Assembly: GCA_013076295.1 (NCBI GenBank) | Contig: RQOL01000863.1 | Location: forward strand, 62,001-126,000 | Length of the DNA: 64,000 bases | From: Sanderia malayensis | Lineage: Eukaryota > Cnidaria > Scyphozoa > Semaeostomeae > Pelagiidae | Direction of reading: 5' to 3' | Shown here: piece after piece, positions 1 through 14,169 of the stretch | How positions within the stretch are numbered: position 1 is the first letter of the stretch | Layout: each line of letters opens with the position of its first letter | Notes under the pieces: generated by a model | What the model was told of the DNA's origin: nothing | What the model saw: the letters and a program-made list of their open reading frames with translations, nothing else | Database searches by the model: none | Position numbers and translations under genes: made by a program

Positions 1-2060
1 AACGTTAACACGGATTCATGTGTAAATTGTGGGAATAAATGTTAATATCACTGAAAACAAGTAAAAAATGTTGTTTTTTAAGGAGTGTGAACTGTAGTTA
101 TGGGGATTTATCCATAAATTATGGGAAGGAACGTTCATATCGGATTCATGTGTAAATTGTGGGAATGAACGTTAATATCGGTTTCATGTTGAAATTGTGG
201 GAATGAATGTTAATATCACTGAAAACAAATAAATAACGGTGTATTTTAAAGAGTGTGAGCAGTAGTTATGGGGATTTATGCATAAATTGTGGGAACGAAC
301 GCTCATATCGGATTCATGTGTAAATTGTGGGAATGAACGTTAATATCGCAATCATGTTTAAATTGTGGGAATGAATGTTAATATCACTGAAAACAAGTAA
401 ATAAGGGTGTGTTTTAAGGAGTGTGAGCAGTAGTTATGTGCAATCTTGTGTAAATTGTGGGAGGGAACGTTAATATCGGATTCACGTGTAAATTGTGGGA
501 ATAAATGTTAATATCACTGAAAACAAGTAAATAAGGGTGTTTTTTAATACCTTTTAGCTGCAGTTACTTGGATTCAAGGGTAAATTGTGGGAATGGGTAT
601 CAATATCAATGAAAAGACGTACCCAAAGATGCATTCCATATAGTTTTAGCTATGGTTACGTGGATTCATTTGAAAGTTGTGGGAATGAATTTTAATTTCG
701 GATTCATTGTAAAATGTGGTAATATTTCTTATTATCACTAAGAACAAGTAAATAAAAGTGCAATTTAATTTTTTTTAGTTGAAATTACGTGGGCTCATGT
801 GTAAATTGTGGGAATGAACATTATTATGGAATTCATGCGTATGTTGTGGGAAGGAACGTTAATATCGGATTCTTGTGTAAACTGTTGGAATGAGTGTCAT
901 TATCATCAGTGAAAAAGGGTAACCAAAGATGAATTCAATGAAGTTTTAGTTGTTGTTACGTGGAGTCATTTGAAAATTGTGGGAATTAATTTTAATATCG
1001 GATTCATGTGTAAATTGTGGGAATAAATTTTAATATCACTGAAAACAAGTAAATAAGGGTGTTTTTTAATACCTTTTAGCTGCAGTTAAATGGATTCATG
1101 CGTAAATTTTGGGAATGGGTGTCAATATCAGTGAAAAGACTTAACCAAAGATGCATTCCGTATAGTTTTAGCTGTGGTTACTTGGATTAATTTTAAAATT
1201 GTGGGAATGAATGTTAATATCACTGAAAACAAATAAATAACGGTGTATTTTAAAGAGTGTGAGCAGTAGTTATGGGGACTCATGTGCAAATTGTGGGAAG
1301 GAACGTTAATATCGGATTCATGTGTAAATTGTGGGAATAAATGTTAATATCACTGAAAACAAGTAAATAAGGGTGTTTTTTAATACCTTTTAGCTGCAGT
1401 TACTTGGATTCATGCGTAAATTGTGGGAATGGGTGTCAATATCAGGGAAAAGACGTAACCAAAGATGCCTTCCAATTAGTTTTAGCTGTGCTTACGTGGA
1501 TTCAATTGAAAATTGTAGGAATTGATTATAATATCGGATTCATTGTAAATTGTGGGAATAGATGTAATTATCACTAAAGACATGTAAATAAAGTTGTACC
1601 TTATTATGTTTTAGCGGAATTTACGTGGATTCATGTGTAACTTGTGGGAATGAACGTTATTATTGGATTCATGTGTTAACTTGTGGGAGTGAACGTTAAT
1701 ATCGGATTCATGTTTAACTTGTGGGAATGAATGTTAATAACACTGAAAACCAGTAAGTAAGAGGGTATTTTAAAGAGTGTGAGCTGTAGTTATGGGGATT
1801 TATGCGTAAATTGTGGGAAAGAACGTTTCTATCGGATTCATGTGTAAATTCTGGAAATGAAAGTTAATATGGGATTCATGTGTAAATTGTTGGAAGGAAC
1901 ATTAATATCAGATTCATTTTTAAATTGTGGGAATGAATGTTAATATCACTGAGAACAGGTAAATAAGTGATTATTTTAATACCTTTTAGCTACCGTTACG
2001 TGGGCTCATGTGTAAATTGTGGGAATGAACGTTAATATCGCAATCATGTTTAAATTGTGG
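1..2060. repeat. First copy of a long-range repeat, offset 14,169 bp
   Basis: Positions 1-2,060 match 14,170-16,228 almost base for base. The first 350 bases appear identical by eye. Differences include AATCTTG versus ACTCTTG near 445, one lost T near 14,714 and GGTTACG versus GGTAACG near 14,823. The window opens inside this copy, so its true left edge is unknown. The match suggests either a higher-order unit of about 14.2 kb or a recent long-distance copy event. Confidence 0.9.
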
Positions 2061-3100
2061 GAATAAATTTTAATATCACTGAAAACAAGTAAATAAGGGT
2101 GTTTTTTAATACCTTTTAGCTGCAGTTAAATGGATTCATGCGTAAATTTTGGGAATGGGTGTCAATATCAGTGAAAAGACTTAACCAAAGATGCATTCCG
2201 TATAGTTTTAGCTGTGGTTACTTGGATTAATTTTAAAATTGTGGGAATGAATGTTAATATCACTGAAAACAAATAAATAACGGTGTATTTTAAAGAGTGT
2301 GAGCAGTAGTTATGGGGACTCATGTGCAAATTGTGGGAAGGAACGTTAATATCGGATTCATGTGTAAATTGTGGGAATAAATGTTAATATCACTGAAAAC
2401 AAGTAAATAAGGGTGTTTTTTAATACCTTTTAGCTGCAGTTACTTGGATTCATGCGTAAATTGTGGGAATGGGTGTCAATATCAGGGAAAAGACGTAACC
2501 AAAGATGCCTTCCAATTAGTTTTAGCTGTGCTTACGTGGATTCAATTGAAAATTGTAGGAATTGATTATAATATCGGATTCATTGTAAATTGTGGGAATA
2601 GATGTAATTATCACTAAAGACATGTAAATAAAGTTGTACCTTATTATGTTTTAGCGGAATTTACGTGGATTCATGTGTAACTTGTGGGAATGAACGTTAT
2701 TATTGGATTCATGTGTTAACTTGTGGGAGTGAACGTTAATATCGGATTCATGTTTAACTTGTGGGAATGAATGTTAATAACACTGAAAACCAGTAAGTAA
2801 GAGGGTATTTTAAAGAGTGTGAGCTGTAGTTATGGGGATTTATGCGTAAATTGTGGGAAAGAACGTTTCTATCGGATTCATGTGTAAATTCTGGAAATGA
2901 AAGTTAATATGGGATTCATGTGTAAATTGTTGGAAGGAACATTAATATCAGATTCATTTTTAAATTGTGGGAATGAATGTTAATATCACTGAGAACAGGT
3001 AAATAAGTGATTATTTTAATACCTTTTAGCTACCGTTACATGGGCTCATGTGTAAATTGTTGGAATGAACGTTAATATCGCAATCATGTTTAAATTGTGG
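1021..3100. repeat. Tandem pair of 1,040-bp units
   Basis: Positions 1,021-2,060 and 2,061-3,100 are near-identical direct repeats at an offset of exactly 1,040 bp (GAATAAATTT at 1,021 and 2,061; AAATAAGTGA at 1,961 and 3,001). One visible difference is TACCGTTACG versus TACCGTTACA. The junction falls inside an A block and keeps the block register. The related stretch starting at 14,170 has this 1,040-bp unit only once, so the duplication is specific to this place. Confidence 0.92.
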
Positions 3101-4285
3101 GAATGAATGTTAATATCACTGAAAACAAGTAAATAAGGGTGTGTTTTAAGGAGTGTGAGCAGTAGTTATGGGGACTCTTGTGTAAATTGTGGGAAGGAAC
3201 GTTAATATCGGAATCACGTGTAAATTGTGGGAATAAATGTTAATGTCACTGAAAACAGGTAAATAAGGGTGTAATTTAATACCTTTTAGCTGCAGTTACA
3301 TGGATTCATGCTTTAATTGTGGGAATGGGTGTCAATAAAATGAAAATAGGTAACCAAAGATGCATTCCATATAGTTTAAGCTGTGGTTACGTGGATTCAT
3401 TTGAAAGTTGTGAGAATGAATTTTAATATCGGATTCATTGTAAAATGTGGTAATATATGTTAATATCACTAAGAACAAGTAAATAAAAGTGTACTTTAAT
3501 TTGTTTTAGCTCAAAATACTTGGATTCATGTGTAAATTTTGGGAAAAAACGTTACTATCGGATTCATGTGTAAATTCTGGGAATGAAAGTTTATATGGGA
3601 TTCATGTGTAAATTGTTTTAAGGAACATTAATATCGGATTCATTTTTAAATTGTGGGAATGAATGTTAATATCACGGAGAACAGGTAAATAGGGGTGTAT
3701 TTTAATATCTTTTTGCTGCCGTTACATGGATTCAAGCGTAAATTGTGGGAATGGGTGTCAATATCAGTGAAAAGACTTAACCAAAGATGCATTCCATATA
3801 GTTTTAGCTGTGGTTACGTGGATTCATTTGAAAGTTGTTGGAATGAATTTTAATTTCGGATTCATTGTAAAATGTGGTAATAATTCTTATAATCACTAAG
3901 AACAAGTAAATAAATGTGCAATTTAGTTTCTTTTAGTTGAAATTACGTGGACTCATTTGTAAATTGTGGGAATGAACGTTATTATGGAATTCATGCGTAT
4001 GTTGTGGGAAGGAACGTTAATATCGGATTCTTGTGTAAATTGTTGGAATGAGTGTCAATATCATCAGTGAAAAAGGGTAACCAAAGATGAATTCCATGAA
4101 GTTTTAGTTGTGGTTACGTGGAGTCATTTGAAAATTGTGGGAATTAATTTTAATATCGGATTCATTGTAAATTGTGGGAATAGGTGTAATTATCACTAAA
4201 ATTATGTAAATAAAGTTGTACATTATTATGTTTTGCTGAAATTACGTGGAATCATGTGTAAATTGTGGGAATGAAGGTTATTATA

Positions 4286-4881
4286 GGATTCATGTGGAAA
4301 TTGTGGGAAAAAATGTTAATATCACTGAAAACAAGTAAAAAATGGTGTTTTTTAAGGAGTGTGAACTGTAGTTATGGGAATTTATCCATAAATTGTGGGA
4401 AGGAACGTTCATATCCGATTGATGTGTAAATTGTGGGAATGAACGTTAATATCGGTTTCGTGTTGAAATTGTGGGAATGAATGTTAATATCACTGAAAAC
4501 AAATAAATAACGGTGTATTTTAAAGAGAGTGAGCAGTAGTTATGGGGATTTATGCATAAATTGTGGGAAGAAACGTTAATATCGGATTCATGTGGAAATT
4601 GTGGGAAAAAATGTTAATATCACTGAAAACAAGTAAAAAATGGTGTTTTTTAAGGAGTGTGAACTGTAGTTATGGGAATTTATCCATAAATTGTGGGAAG
4701 GAACGTTCATATCCGATTCATGTGTAAATTGTGGGAATTAACGTTAATATCGGTTTCGTGTTGAAATTGTGGGAATGAATGTAAATATCACTGAAAACAA
4801 ATAAATAACGGTGTATTTTAAACAGAGTGAGCAGTAGTTATGGGGATTTATGCATAAATTGTGGGAAGGAACGTTCATGTC
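4286..4881. repeat. Tandem pair of 298-bp units
   Basis: The copies are about 4,286-4,583 and 4,584-4,881. Anchors are CATGTGGAAATTG at 4,291 and 4,589, and TTTATCCATAAATTG at 4,381 and 4,679. The length of 298 bp equals two 54-bp B blocks plus five 38-bp A blocks, so a whole number of blocks was duplicated. Confidence 0.9.
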
Positions 4882-5444
4882 TGATTCATGTGAAAATTGT
4901 GGGAATGAACGTTAATTTCGGAACCATGTTTAAATTGGGGGAATGAATGCTAATATCACTGAAAACAAGTAAAGAAGGATGTATTTTAATACGTTTTAGC
5001 TGTGTTTACATGGATTCATGCGCAAATTGTGGGAATGGGTGTAAATATCATCAGTGAAAAGAGGTAACAAAAGATGCCTTCTAATTACTTTTAGCTGTGT
5101 TACGTGGATTCATTTGAAAGTTGTGGGATTGAATTTTAATATGGGATTCATTGTAAATTGTGGTAATATTTCTTATTATCACTAAGAACAAGAAAATAAA
5201 GGTGCAATTTAATTTCTTTTAGTTGAAATTACGTGGACTCATGTGTAAATTGTGGGAATGAACGTTATTATGGAATTCATGCGTATGTTGTGGGAAGGAA
5301 CGTTAATATCGGATTCTTGTGTAAACTGTTGGAATGAGTGTCAATATCATCAGTGAAAAAGGGTAACCAAAGATGAATTCCATGAAGTTTTAGTTGTTGT
5401 TACGTGGAGTCATTTGAAAATTGTGGGAATTAATTTTAATATAG

Positions 5445-8400
5445 GATTCATGTGTAAATTGTGGGAATGAAAGTTAATATGGGATTCATGTGTAAATTGT
5501 TGGAATGAATGTTAATATCGGATTTATGTTAAAATTTGGGGAATTAATGTTAATATCACTAAAAACCAGTAAATATGGGTGTGTTTTAAATAGTGTGTGC
5601 TGTAGTTATGGGGATTCTTGCGTAAATTGTGGGAAGGAACGTTACTATCGGATTCATGTGTAAATTCTGGGAATGAAAGTTAATATGGGATTCATGTGTA
5701 AATTGTTGGAATGAACGTTAATATCGAATTTATGTTAAAATTTGGGGAATTAATGTTAATATCACTAGAAACCAGTAAATATGGGTGTGTTTGAAATAGT
5801 GTGTGCTGTAGTTATGGGGATTCTTGCGTAAATTGTGGGAAGGAACATTTATATCGGAATCATTTTTAAATTGTGGGAAGAAATGTTAATATCACGGAGA
5901 ACAGGTAAATAAGGGAGTATTTTAATACCATTTAGCTGCCGTTACATGGACTCACGTGTAAATTGTGAGAATGAACGCTAATATTGGATTGATGTTTAAT
6001 TTGTGGGAATGAATGCTAATATCACTGAAAACAAGTAAATAAGGGTGTTTTTAGTACCATTTAGCTGCAGTTACATGAATTCATGCGCAAATTGTGGGAA
6101 TGGGTGTAAACATCATCAGTGAAAAGAGGTAACCAAAGATGCCTTCCAATTAGTTTTAGCTGTGCCTACGTGGATTTATTTGAAAGTTGTGGAATGGATG
6201 TTAATATCACTGAAAACAAATAAATAAGGGTGTATTTTAAGGAGTGCGAGCAGTAGTTATGGGGACTCGTGCGTAAATTTTGGGAAGGAAAGTTAATATC
6301 GGATTCATGTGTAAATTGTGAAAATAAATGTTAATATCACTGAAAACAAGTAAATAAGGGTGTTTTTTATACCTTTTAGCTGCAGTTACTTGGATTCATG
6401 CGTAAATTGTGGGAATGGGTGTCAATATCAGTGAAAAGACGTAACCAAAGATGCATTCCATATAGTTTTAGTTGTGGTTACTTGGATTCAATTGAAAATC
6501 GTGAGAATTAATTTTAGTATCGGATTCATTGTAAATTGTGGGAATAGATGTAATTATCACTAAAAACATGTAAATAAAGGTCTACTTTATTATGTTTTAC
6601 CTGAAATTTCGTGGATTCATGTGTAAATTGTGGGAATGAACGTTAATATCGGTTTCATGTTGAAATTGTGGGAATGAAAGTTAATATGGGATTCATGTGT
6701 AAGTTGTTGGAAGGAACATTAATATCGGATTGACTTTTAAATTGTGGGAATAAATGTTAATATCACGGAGAACAGGTAAATAAGGGAGTTTTTTATTACC
6801 TTTTAGCTGCCATTACATGGACTCAGTTGTAAATTGTGGGAATGAACGCTAATATCGGATTCATATTAAAATTGAGGGAATGAATGCTAATATTACTGAA
6901 AAAGGTAAAAAAGGGTGTATTTTAATACGTTTTAGCTGTATTTAAATGAATTCATGCGAAAATTGTGGGAATGGGTGTAAATATCATCAGTGAAAAGAGG
7001 TAACCAGAGATGCCTTCCAATTAGCTTTAGCTGTGCTTACGTGGTTTCATTTGAAAATTGTGGGAATTAATTATAATATCGGATTCATTGTAAATTGTGG
7101 GAATAGATGTAATTATCACTAAAAACATGTAAATAAAGTTGTACCTTGATATGTTTTAGCTGAATTTACGTGGATTCATGTGTAAATTGTGGGAATGAAC
7201 GTTATTATCGGATTCATGTGTTAACTTGTGCGAGTGAACGTTAATATCGGATTCTTGTTTAACTTGTGGGAATGAATGTTAATATCACTGAAAACCAGTA
7301 AGTAAGAGGGTATTTTAAAGAGTGTGAGCTGTAGTTATGGGGATTTATGCGTAAATTGTGGGAAAGAACGTTACTATCGATTCATGTGTAAATTCTGGGA
7401 ATAAACGTTAATATTGGATTCATGTTTAAATTGTTGGAATGAATATTATTATCACTGAAAACAAGTAAATAGGGGTGTTTTTTATGGAGTGGGAACTGTA
7501 GTTATGGGGATTTATGCATAAATTGTGGGAAGAAACGTTCATATGGGATTCATGTGTAAATTGTTGGAAGGAACATTAATATCGGATTCATTTCTAAATT
7601 CTGGGAATAAATGTTGATATCACGGAAAACATGTAAATAAGGGAGTATTTTAATATCCTTTAGCTGCCATTACATGGACTCACGTGTAAATTGTAGGAAG
7701 GAACTTTAATATCGGATTCATGTGTAAATTGTGGGAATAGATGTTAATGTCACTGAAAACAACTAAATAAGGGTGTTTTTTAATACCTTTTAGCTGCAGT
7801 TACTTGGATTCATGCGTAAATTGTGGGAATGGGTGTTAATATCAGTGAAAAGACGTAACCAAAGATGCATTCCATATAGTTTTAGTTGTGGTTACGTAGA
7901 TTCATTTCAAAATCGTGAGAATTAATTATAATATCGGATTCATTGTAAATTGTTGGAATAGATGTAATTATCACTAAAAGCATGCAAATAAAGTTGTACC
8001 TTATTATGTTTTAGCTGAATTTACGTGGATTCATGTGTAAATTGTGGGAATGAACGTTATTACCGGATTCATGTGTTAACTTGTGGGAATAAATGTTAAT
8101 ATCACTGAAAACAAGTAAAAAATGTTGTTTTTAAGGAATTTGAACGGTAGTTATGGGGCTTTATAAATAAATTGTGGGAAGGAACGTTCATATCGGATTC
8201 ATGTGTAAAGTGTGGGAATGAACGTTAATATCGGAATCATGTTTAAATTGTGGGAATGAATGTTAATATCACTGAAAACAAGTAAATAAAGGTGTTTTTT
8301 AATACCTTTTAGCTGCAGTTCCTTGGATTCATGCGTAAATTGTGGGAATGGGTGTCAATATCAGTGAAAAGACGTAACCAAAGATGCATTCCATATTGTT

Positions 8401-8939
8401 TTAGTTATGGTTACGGGGACTCAATTGAAAATCGTGAGAATTAATTTTAGTATCGGATTCATTGTAAATTGTGGGAATAGATGTAATTATCACTAAAAAC
8501 ATGTAAATAAAGGTCTACTTTATTATGTTTTACCTGAAATTACGTGGATTCATGTGTAAATTGTGGGAATAAGTAACAATATCATCAGTGAAAAAAGGTA
8601 ACCAAAGATGCCTTCCAATTAGTTTTAGCTGTGCCTACGTGGATTCATTTGAAAATTGTGGGAATTAATTATAATATCGGATTCATTGAAAATTGTGGGA
8701 ATAGATGTAATTATCACTAAAGGCATATAAATAAAGTGGTACCATTTTATGTTTTAGCTGAATTTACGTGGATTCATGTGTAAATTGTGGGAATGAACGT
8801 TATTACCGGATTCATGTGTTAACTTGTGGGAGTGAATGTTAATATCACTGAAAACCAGTAAGTATTAGTGTATTTTAAAGAGTGTGAACTGTAGTTATGG
8901 GGATTTATGCGTAAATTGTGGGAAAGAACGTTACTATCG
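5445..8939. repeat. Higher-order repeat of about 3,495 bp, copy 1
   Basis: This copy matches the following segment at offsets of 3,495-3,498 bp; the drift comes from one-base indels. Anchors are 5,641 with 9,136, 5,881 with 9,376, and 7,321 with 10,817. The match holds to about 8,570. The final 370 bp (8,571-8,939) has no counterpart before the second copy diverges. Confidence 0.9.
5495..5848. repeat. Tandem 206-bp unit, 1.7 copies
   Basis: The first copy is 5,495-5,700. The second starts at 5,701 and is recognisable to about 5,848, where its last A blocks diverge. The length of 206 bp is exactly one B block plus four A blocks. The B block is a distinctive variant with AAATAGTGTGTGCTGTAG. 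The same pair is carried along inside the next 3.5-kb copy at about 8,990-9,343. Confidence 0.88.
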
Positions 8940-11900
8940 GATTCATGTGTAAATTCCGGGAATGAAAGTTAATATGGGATTCATGTGTAAATTGTTGGAA
9001 TGAATGTTAATATCGGATTTATGTTAAAATTTGGGGAATTAATGTTAATATCACTAAAAACCAGTAAATATGGGTGTGTTTTAAATAGTGTGTGCTGTAG
9101 TTATGGGGATTCTTGCGTAAATTGTGGGAAGGAACGTTACTATCGGATTCATGTGTAAATTCTGGGAATGAAAGTTAATATGGGATTCATGTGTAAATTG
9201 TTGGAATGAACGTTAATATCGAATTTATGTTAAAATTTGGGGAATTAATGTTAATATCACTAGAAACCAGTAAATATGGGTGTGTTTGAAATAGTGTGTG
9301 CTGTAGTTATGGGGATTCTTGCGTAAATTGTGGGAAGGAACATTTATATCGGAATCATTTTTAAATTGTGGGAAGAAATGTTAATATCACGGAGAACAGG
9401 TAAATAAGGGAGTATTTTAATACCATTTAGCTGCCGTTACATGGACTCACGTGTAAATTGTGAGAATGAACGCTAATATTGGATTGATGTTTAATTTGTG
9501 GGAATGAATGCTAATATCACTGAAAACAAGTAAATAAGGGTGTTTTTTAGTACCATTTAGCTGCAGTTACATGAATTCATGCGCAAATTGTGGGAATGGG
9601 TGTAAACATCATCAGTGAAAAGAGGTAACCAAAGATGCCTTCCAATTAGTTTTAGCTGTGCCTACGTGGATTTATTTGAAAGTTGTGGGAATGGATGATA
9701 ATATCACTGAAAACAAATAAATAAGGGTGTATTTTAAGGAGTGCGAGCAGTAGTTATGGGGACTCGTGCGTAAATTTTGGGAAGGAAAGTTAATATCGGA
9801 TTCATGTGTAAATTGTGAAAATAAATGTTAATATCACTGAAAACAAGTAAATAAGGGTGTTTTTTATACCTTTTAGCTGCAGTTACTTGGATTCATGCGT
9901 AAATTGTGGGAATGGGTGTCAATATCAGTGAAAAGACGTAACCAAAGATGCATTCCATATAGTTTTAGTTGTGGTTACTTGGATTCAATTGAAAATCGTG
10001 AGAATTAATTTTAGTATCGGATTCATTGTAAATTGTGGGAATAGATGTAATTATCACTAAAAACATGTAAATAAAGGTCTACTTTATTATGTTTTACCTG
10101 AAATTTCGTGGATTCATGTGTAAATTGTGGGAATGAACGTTAATATCGGTTTCATGTTGAAATTGTGGGAATGAAAGTTAATATGGGATTCATGTGTAAG
10201 TTGTTGGAAGGAACATTAATATCGGATTCACTTTTAAATTGTGGGAATAAATGTTAATATCACGGAGAACAGGTAAATAAGGGAGTTTTTTATTACCTTT
10301 TAGCTGCCATTACATGGACTCAGTTGTAAATTGTGGGAATGAACGCTAATATCGGATTCATATTAAAATTGAGGGAATGAATGCTAATATTACTGAAAAA
10401 GGTAAAAAAGGGTGTATTTTAATACGTTTTAGCTGTATTTAAATGAATTCATGCGAAAATTGTGGGAATGGGTGTAAATATCATCAGTGAAAAGAGGTAA
10501 CCAGAGATGCCTTCCAATTAGCTTTAGCTGTGCTTACGTGGTTTCATTTGAAAATTGTGGGAATTAATTATAATATCGGATTCATTGTAAATTGTGGAAT
10601 AGATGTAATTATCACTAAAAACATGTAAATAAAGTTGTACCTTATTATGTTTTAGCTGAATTTACGTGGATTCATGTGTAAATTGTGGGAATGAACGTTA
10701 TTATCGGATTCATGTGTTAACTTGTGCGAGTGAACGTTAATATCGGATTCTTGTTTAACTTGTGGGAATGAATGTTAATATCACTGAAAACCAGTAAGTA
10801 AGAGGGTATTTTAAAGAGTGTGAGCTGTAGTTATGGGGATTTATGCGTAAATTGTGGGAAAGAACGTTACTATCGGATTCATGTGTAAATTCTGGGAATA
10901 AACGTTAATATTGGATTCATGTTTAAATTGTTGGAATGAATATTATTATCACTGAAAACAAGTAAATAGGGGTGTTTTTTATGGAGTGGGAACTGTAGTT
11001 ATGGGGATTTATGCATAAATTGTGGGAAGAAACGTTCATATGGGATTCATGTGTAAATTGTTGGAAGGAACATTAATATCGGATTCATTTCTAAATTCTG
11101 GGAATAAATGTTGATATCACGGAAAACATGTAAATAAGGGAGTATTTTAATATCCTTTAGCTGCCATTACATGGACTCACGTGTAAATTGTAGGAAGGAA
11201 CTTTAATATCGGATTCATGTGTAAATTGTGGGAATAGATGTTAATGTCACTGAAAACAAGTAAATAAGGGTGTTTTTTAATACCTTTTAGCTGCAGTTAC
11301 TTGGATTCATGCGTAAATTGTGGGAATGGGTGTTAATATCAGTGAAAAGACGTAACCAAAGATGCATTCCATATAGTTTTAGTTGTGGTTACGTAGATTC
11401 ATTTGAAAATCGTGAGAATTAATTATAATATCGGATTCATTGTAAATTGTTGGAATAGATGTAATTATCACTAAAAGCATGCAAATAAAGTTGTACCTTA
11501 TTATGTTTTAGCTGAATTTACGTGGATTCATGTGTAAATTGTGGGAATGAACGTTATTACCGGATTCATGTGTTAACTTGTGGGAATAAATGTTAATATC
11601 ACTGAAAACAAGTAAAAAATGTTGTTTTTTAAGGAATTTGAACGGTAGTTATGGGGCTTTATGAATAAATTGTGGGAAGGAACGTTCATATCGGATTCAT
11701 GTGTAAAGTGTGGGAATGAACGTTAATATCGGAATCATGTTTAAATTGTGGGAATGAATGTTAATATCACTGAAAACAAGTAAATAAGGGTGTTTTTTAA
11801 TACCTTTTAGCTGCAGTTCCTTGGATTCATGCGTAAATTGTGGGAATGGGTGTCAATATCAGTGAAAAGACGTAACCAAAGATGCATTCCATATAGTTTT

Positions 11901-12066
11901 AGTTGTGGTTACGTGGACTCATTTGAAAATCGTGAGAATTAATTTTAGTATCGAATTCATTGTAAATTGTGGGAATAGATGTAATTATCACTAAAAACAT
12001 GTAAATAAAGGTCTACTTTATTATGTTTTACCTGAATTTACGTGGATTCATGTGTAAATTGTGGCA
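8940..12066. repeat. Higher-order repeat of about 3,495 bp, partial copy 2
   Basis: This is a near-identical continuation of the preceding unit, breaking off at about 12,066 where the A block switches to GTGGCAATGAACG. It includes the internal 206-bp duplication, so that small event came before the 3.5-kb duplication. Confidence 0.9.
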
Positions 12067-14169
12067 ATGAACGTTATTATCGGATTCATGTGTTAACTTG
12101 TGGGAGTGAACGTTAATATCGGATTCATGTTTAACTTGTGGGAATGACTGTTAATATCACTGAAAACCAGTAAGTAAGAGGGTATTTCAAAGAGTGTGAG
12201 CTGAAGTTATGGGGATTTATGCGTAAATTGTGGGAAAGAACGTTACTCTCGGATTTATGTGTAAATTCTGGGAATGAAGGTTATTATAGGATTCATGTGT
12301 TTACTTGTGGGAGTGAACGTTAATATCGGATTCACGTTTAACTTGTGGGAATGAATGTTAATAACACTGAAAGCAAGAAAGTAAGGGTGTATTTTAAAGA
12401 GTGTGAACTGTAGATATGGGGATTTATGCATAAATTGTGGGAAGAAACGTTCATATCGGATTCATGTATAAATTGTGGGAATGAACGTTAGCATCGGATT
12501 CATGTTTAAATTGTGGGAATCAATGTTAACATCACTGAAAACATATAAATAACGGTGTAATTTAAAGAGTGGAGCAGTAGTTATGGGGACTCAAGCGTAA
12601 ATTGTAGGAAGGAACTTTAATATCGGATTCATGTGTAAATTGTGGGAATGAATGTTAATATCACTGAAAACAAGTAAATATAGGTGTGTTTTAATACCTT
12701 TTAGCTGCAGTTACATGGATTCAAGCGTAAATTGTGGGAATGGGTATCAATATCAATGAAAAGACCTAACGAAAGATGCATTCCATATAGTTTTAGCTGT
12801 AGTTACGTGGATTCAGTTGAAAATCGTGAGAATTAATTTTAGTATCGGATTCATTGTAAATTGTGGGAATAGATGTATTATCACTAAAAACATGTAAATA
12901 AAGGTCTACATTATTATGTTTTATCTGAAATTACGTGGATTCATTTGAAAGTTGTGGGAATGAATTTTAATTTCGGATTCATTGTAAAATGTGGTAACAT
13001 TTCTTAATATCACTAAGAACAAGTAAATAAACGTGCAATTTAATTTGTTTTAGTTGAAATTACGTGGACTCATGTGTAAATTGTGGGAGTGAATGTTATT
13101 ATCACTGAAAACAAGTAAATAGGGGTGTATTTTAATACCTTTTAGCTGCAGTTACGTGGATTCATTTGAAAATCGTGGGAATTATTTTTAATATCGGATT
13201 CATTGTAAATTGTGGGAATAGATTTAATTATCACTAAAAACATGTAAATAAAGGTCTACTTTATTATGTTTTAGCTGAAAATACGTTAATTCATGTGTAA
13301 ATTGTGGGAAAAAACGTTACTATTGGATTCATGTGTAAATTCTGGGAATGAAAGTTAATATGGGATTCATGTGTAAATTGTTGGAAGGAAAATTAATATC
13401 GGATTCATTTTTAATATGTGGGAATGAATGTTAATATCACGAAGAACAGGTAAATAGGGGTGTATTCTAATACCTTTTAGCTGCCGTTACATGGATTCAA
13501 GCGTAAATTGTGGGAATGGGTATCAATATCAATGAAAAGACGTAACAAAAGATGCATTCTATATAGTTTTAGCTGTGGTTACGTGGATTCATTTGAAAGT
13601 TGTGGGAATGAATTTTAATTTCGGATTCATTGTAAAATGTGGTAATATTTCTTATTATCACTAAGAACAAGTAAATAAAGGTGCAATTTAATTTCTTTTA
13701 GTTGAAATTACGTGGGCTCATGTGTAAATTGTGGGAATGAACATTATTATGGAATTTATGCGTATGTTGTGGGAAGGAACGTTAATATCGGATTCTTGTG
13801 TAAACTGTTGGAATGAGTGTCATTATCATAAGTGAAAATGGGTAACCAAAGATGAATTCCATGAAGCTTTAGTTGTTGTTACGTGGAGTCATTTGAAAAT
13901 TGTGGGAATTAATTTTAATATCGAATTCTTGTAAATTGTGGGAATAGGTGTAATTATCACTAAAATTATGTAAATAAAGTTGTACTTTATTATGTTTTTG
14001 CTGAAATTACGTGGATTCATGTGTAAATTGTGGGAATGAAGGTTATTATAGGATTAATGTGTTAACTTGTGGGAGTGAACGTTAATATCACTGAAAACAT
14101 ATAAATAACGGTGTATTTTAAAGAATGTGAGCAATAGTTACGGGGACTCATGCGTAAATTGTGGGAAGG